From contig WLNG01000060.1 in assembly GCA_009699915.1 (NCBI GenBank), positions 1-7,643 of the forward strand: 7,643 nt of DNA, given 5' to 3'. The position numbers and the translations under genes were made by a program. Positions 6,994-7,643 of the stretch are shown one piece after another (position 1 is the first letter of the stretch; the number at the start of each line of letters is the position of its first letter). The stretch is from Actinomycetota bacterium (GTDB lineage Bacteria; Actinomycetota; Thermoleophilia; Solirubrobacterales; Solirubrobacteraceae). A model generated the notes under the pieces. It searched no databases and was not told the origin of the DNA. It saw only the letters and a list, made by a program, of their open reading frames with translations.

Positions 6994-7643
6994 GTGAGCT
7001 ACGACACGATCGTCATCGGCGCAGGCCCCGGCGGAACGAGCGCCGCGGCGCTGCTCGCCGCACGCGGCCGGGAGACGCTCCTGATCGAGTCCGGAGCGCG
7101 CATCGGCGGTCGCGCGCGGACCTTCGCGGGAGACGAATTCGCGTCCCTGGCGGATCTCGTCACGGAGTTCGAGGGGGCCGGGGCGCAGGTCCTCACCAAG
7201 GACGACCCAGACCTGGCGACGGCGGTCACGGGCGGAGCGCTGCGCGGCTACCACTTCGAACTCGGTGAACACGGGATCGCGGGCTCCGACATGCTGCGTG
7301 TCTCGCACGTCGCGCGGCTGTGCGGCGCCGAGATCGAAATCCGCCCGAACGTCGGCGCCTGGTGGGACCACGAGGGGACGCTCTTCCCCATCGTCCGCGG
7401 CGAGCGGTTCGCGTGGATGAGCCCGGAGGAGTTCCGGGACGTGCGCGAGATCTCCAGCGCCATGATGCGGCTCGATGACGCGGAGGTGGACGACCTCGAC
7501 GACGTCAGCTTCGCGCGCTGGATGGCGACGATCACCGACGCCCCGGTCGCGACGGCATTCCACGGGTCGATGGCGACGATGAACACCGGCCCCGCGCACC
7601 CGGAGAACATCTCGACGGGGGAGCACCTGCGCATCAACCGGCA
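6994..7643 (+). CDS. FAD-dependent oxidoreductase, CrtI/amine-oxidase type (partial, C-terminus outside window)
   Basis: This is a flavoprotein with an N-terminal Rossmann fold. The start is GTG at 6994, chosen because YDTIVIGAGPGG begins right after it and GGAG lies 5 bases upstream. An ATG at 6983 is in another frame and stops after four codons. The dinucleotide-binding strand-turn-helix has G9-x-G11-x-x-G14, with E32 at the end of the second strand for the FAD ribose. It is followed by GGRARTF (38-44), the second FAD motif of phytoene desaturase- and monoamine oxidase-like enzymes; GYHFELGEHG lies near 106-115. 216 codons are visible without a stop, perhaps 40-45% of a usual ~480-520-residue protein, and the substrate-binding and C-terminal FAD parts are missing. 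It is divergent from the acyl-CoA ligase and probably shares control with it. Whether it is a desaturase, an amine oxidase or another dehydrogenase cannot be told. Confidence 0.85.
   Translation, partial: MSYDTIVIGAGPGGTSAAALLAARGRETLLIESGARIGGRARTFAGDEFASLADLVTEFEGAGAQVLTKDDPDLATAVTGGALRGYHFELGEHGIAGSDMLRVSHVARLCGAEIEIRPNVGAWWDHEGTLFPIVRGERFAWMSPEEFRDVREISSAMMRLDDAEVDDLDDVSFARWMATITDAPVATAFHGSMATMNTGPAHPENISTGEHLRINR

Noticed and set aside
6983..6997. ATG GAG CGC ACG TGA as a start or a leader peptide
   Set aside because: It stops after four codons, has no Shine-Dalgarno site of its own and covers the GGAG used by the GTG at 6994. A leader-peptide role is conceivable but has no support.
6934..7626. 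N-terminal extension of the minus-strand ligase to 754 residues
   Set aside because: The extra 231 codons are antisense to a convincing FAD-binding gene, show no ligase-family or other recognisable motif, and are Arg/Ala/Asp-rich as expected for a high-GC shadow frame. The ligase family's N-terminus begins right after the GTG at 6933.

Overview
The window looks like part of a chromosome from a high-GC (roughly 70% by eye), actinobacteria-type bacterium. The signs are strong G/C bias at third codon positions, two GTG starts, ATGA stop/start overlaps between consecutive genes, and long spurious open frames on the antisense strands. The lineage is an inference from composition only. I see no mobile elements, tRNA or rRNA genes, CRISPR arrays or long repeats. 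Every stretch over 300 bases lies inside a gene; the only non-coding gap is 60 bases (6934-6993).

Left block, plus strand (1-5389): three tightly coupled genes. First is the C-terminal two-thirds of an AMP-forming acyl-CoA ligase, cut by the window edge just after where its P-loop motif should be. Next is a complete hydantoinase A/oxoprolinase-family ATPase subunit (702 aa). Last is a complete hydantoinase B-family subunit (750 aa) whose C-terminus carries an extra domain with a CxxC...CxxC cysteine pattern, resembling the small zinc-binding gamma subunit of acetone/acetophenone carboxylases. Both junctions are 4-base ATGA overlaps with a strong Shine-Dalgarno site exactly 9 bases before the ATG, so this is almost certainly one translationally coupled operon.

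Right block: a complete AMP-forming CoA ligase on the minus strand (5362-6933) converges on the HyuB-like gene with a 28-base 3' overlap. A 60-base divergent spacer separates it from the start of a plus-strand FAD-dependent oxidoreductase of the CrtI/amine-oxidase type (6994 to the window end, incomplete). That spacer holds a perfect 10-base palindrome next to a TATCCTA heptamer, which reads as a -10-like TANNNT hexamer in both directions.

Working model (inference): the HyuA/HyuB pair with its gamma-like tail is an ATP-dependent carboxylase acting on a ketone or related carbonyl compound, and the co-transcribed ligase converts the resulting acid to its CoA thioester. This is the logic known from anaerobic acetophenone degradation (acetophenone carboxylase plus benzoylacetate-CoA ligase). 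The flavoprotein and second ligase would belong to the same or a neighbouring catabolic pathway, possibly under one local repressor. Hydrolysis of a hydantoin, lactam or 5-oxoproline by the HyuA/HyuB pair is the main alternative. The substrate cannot be read from the sequence.
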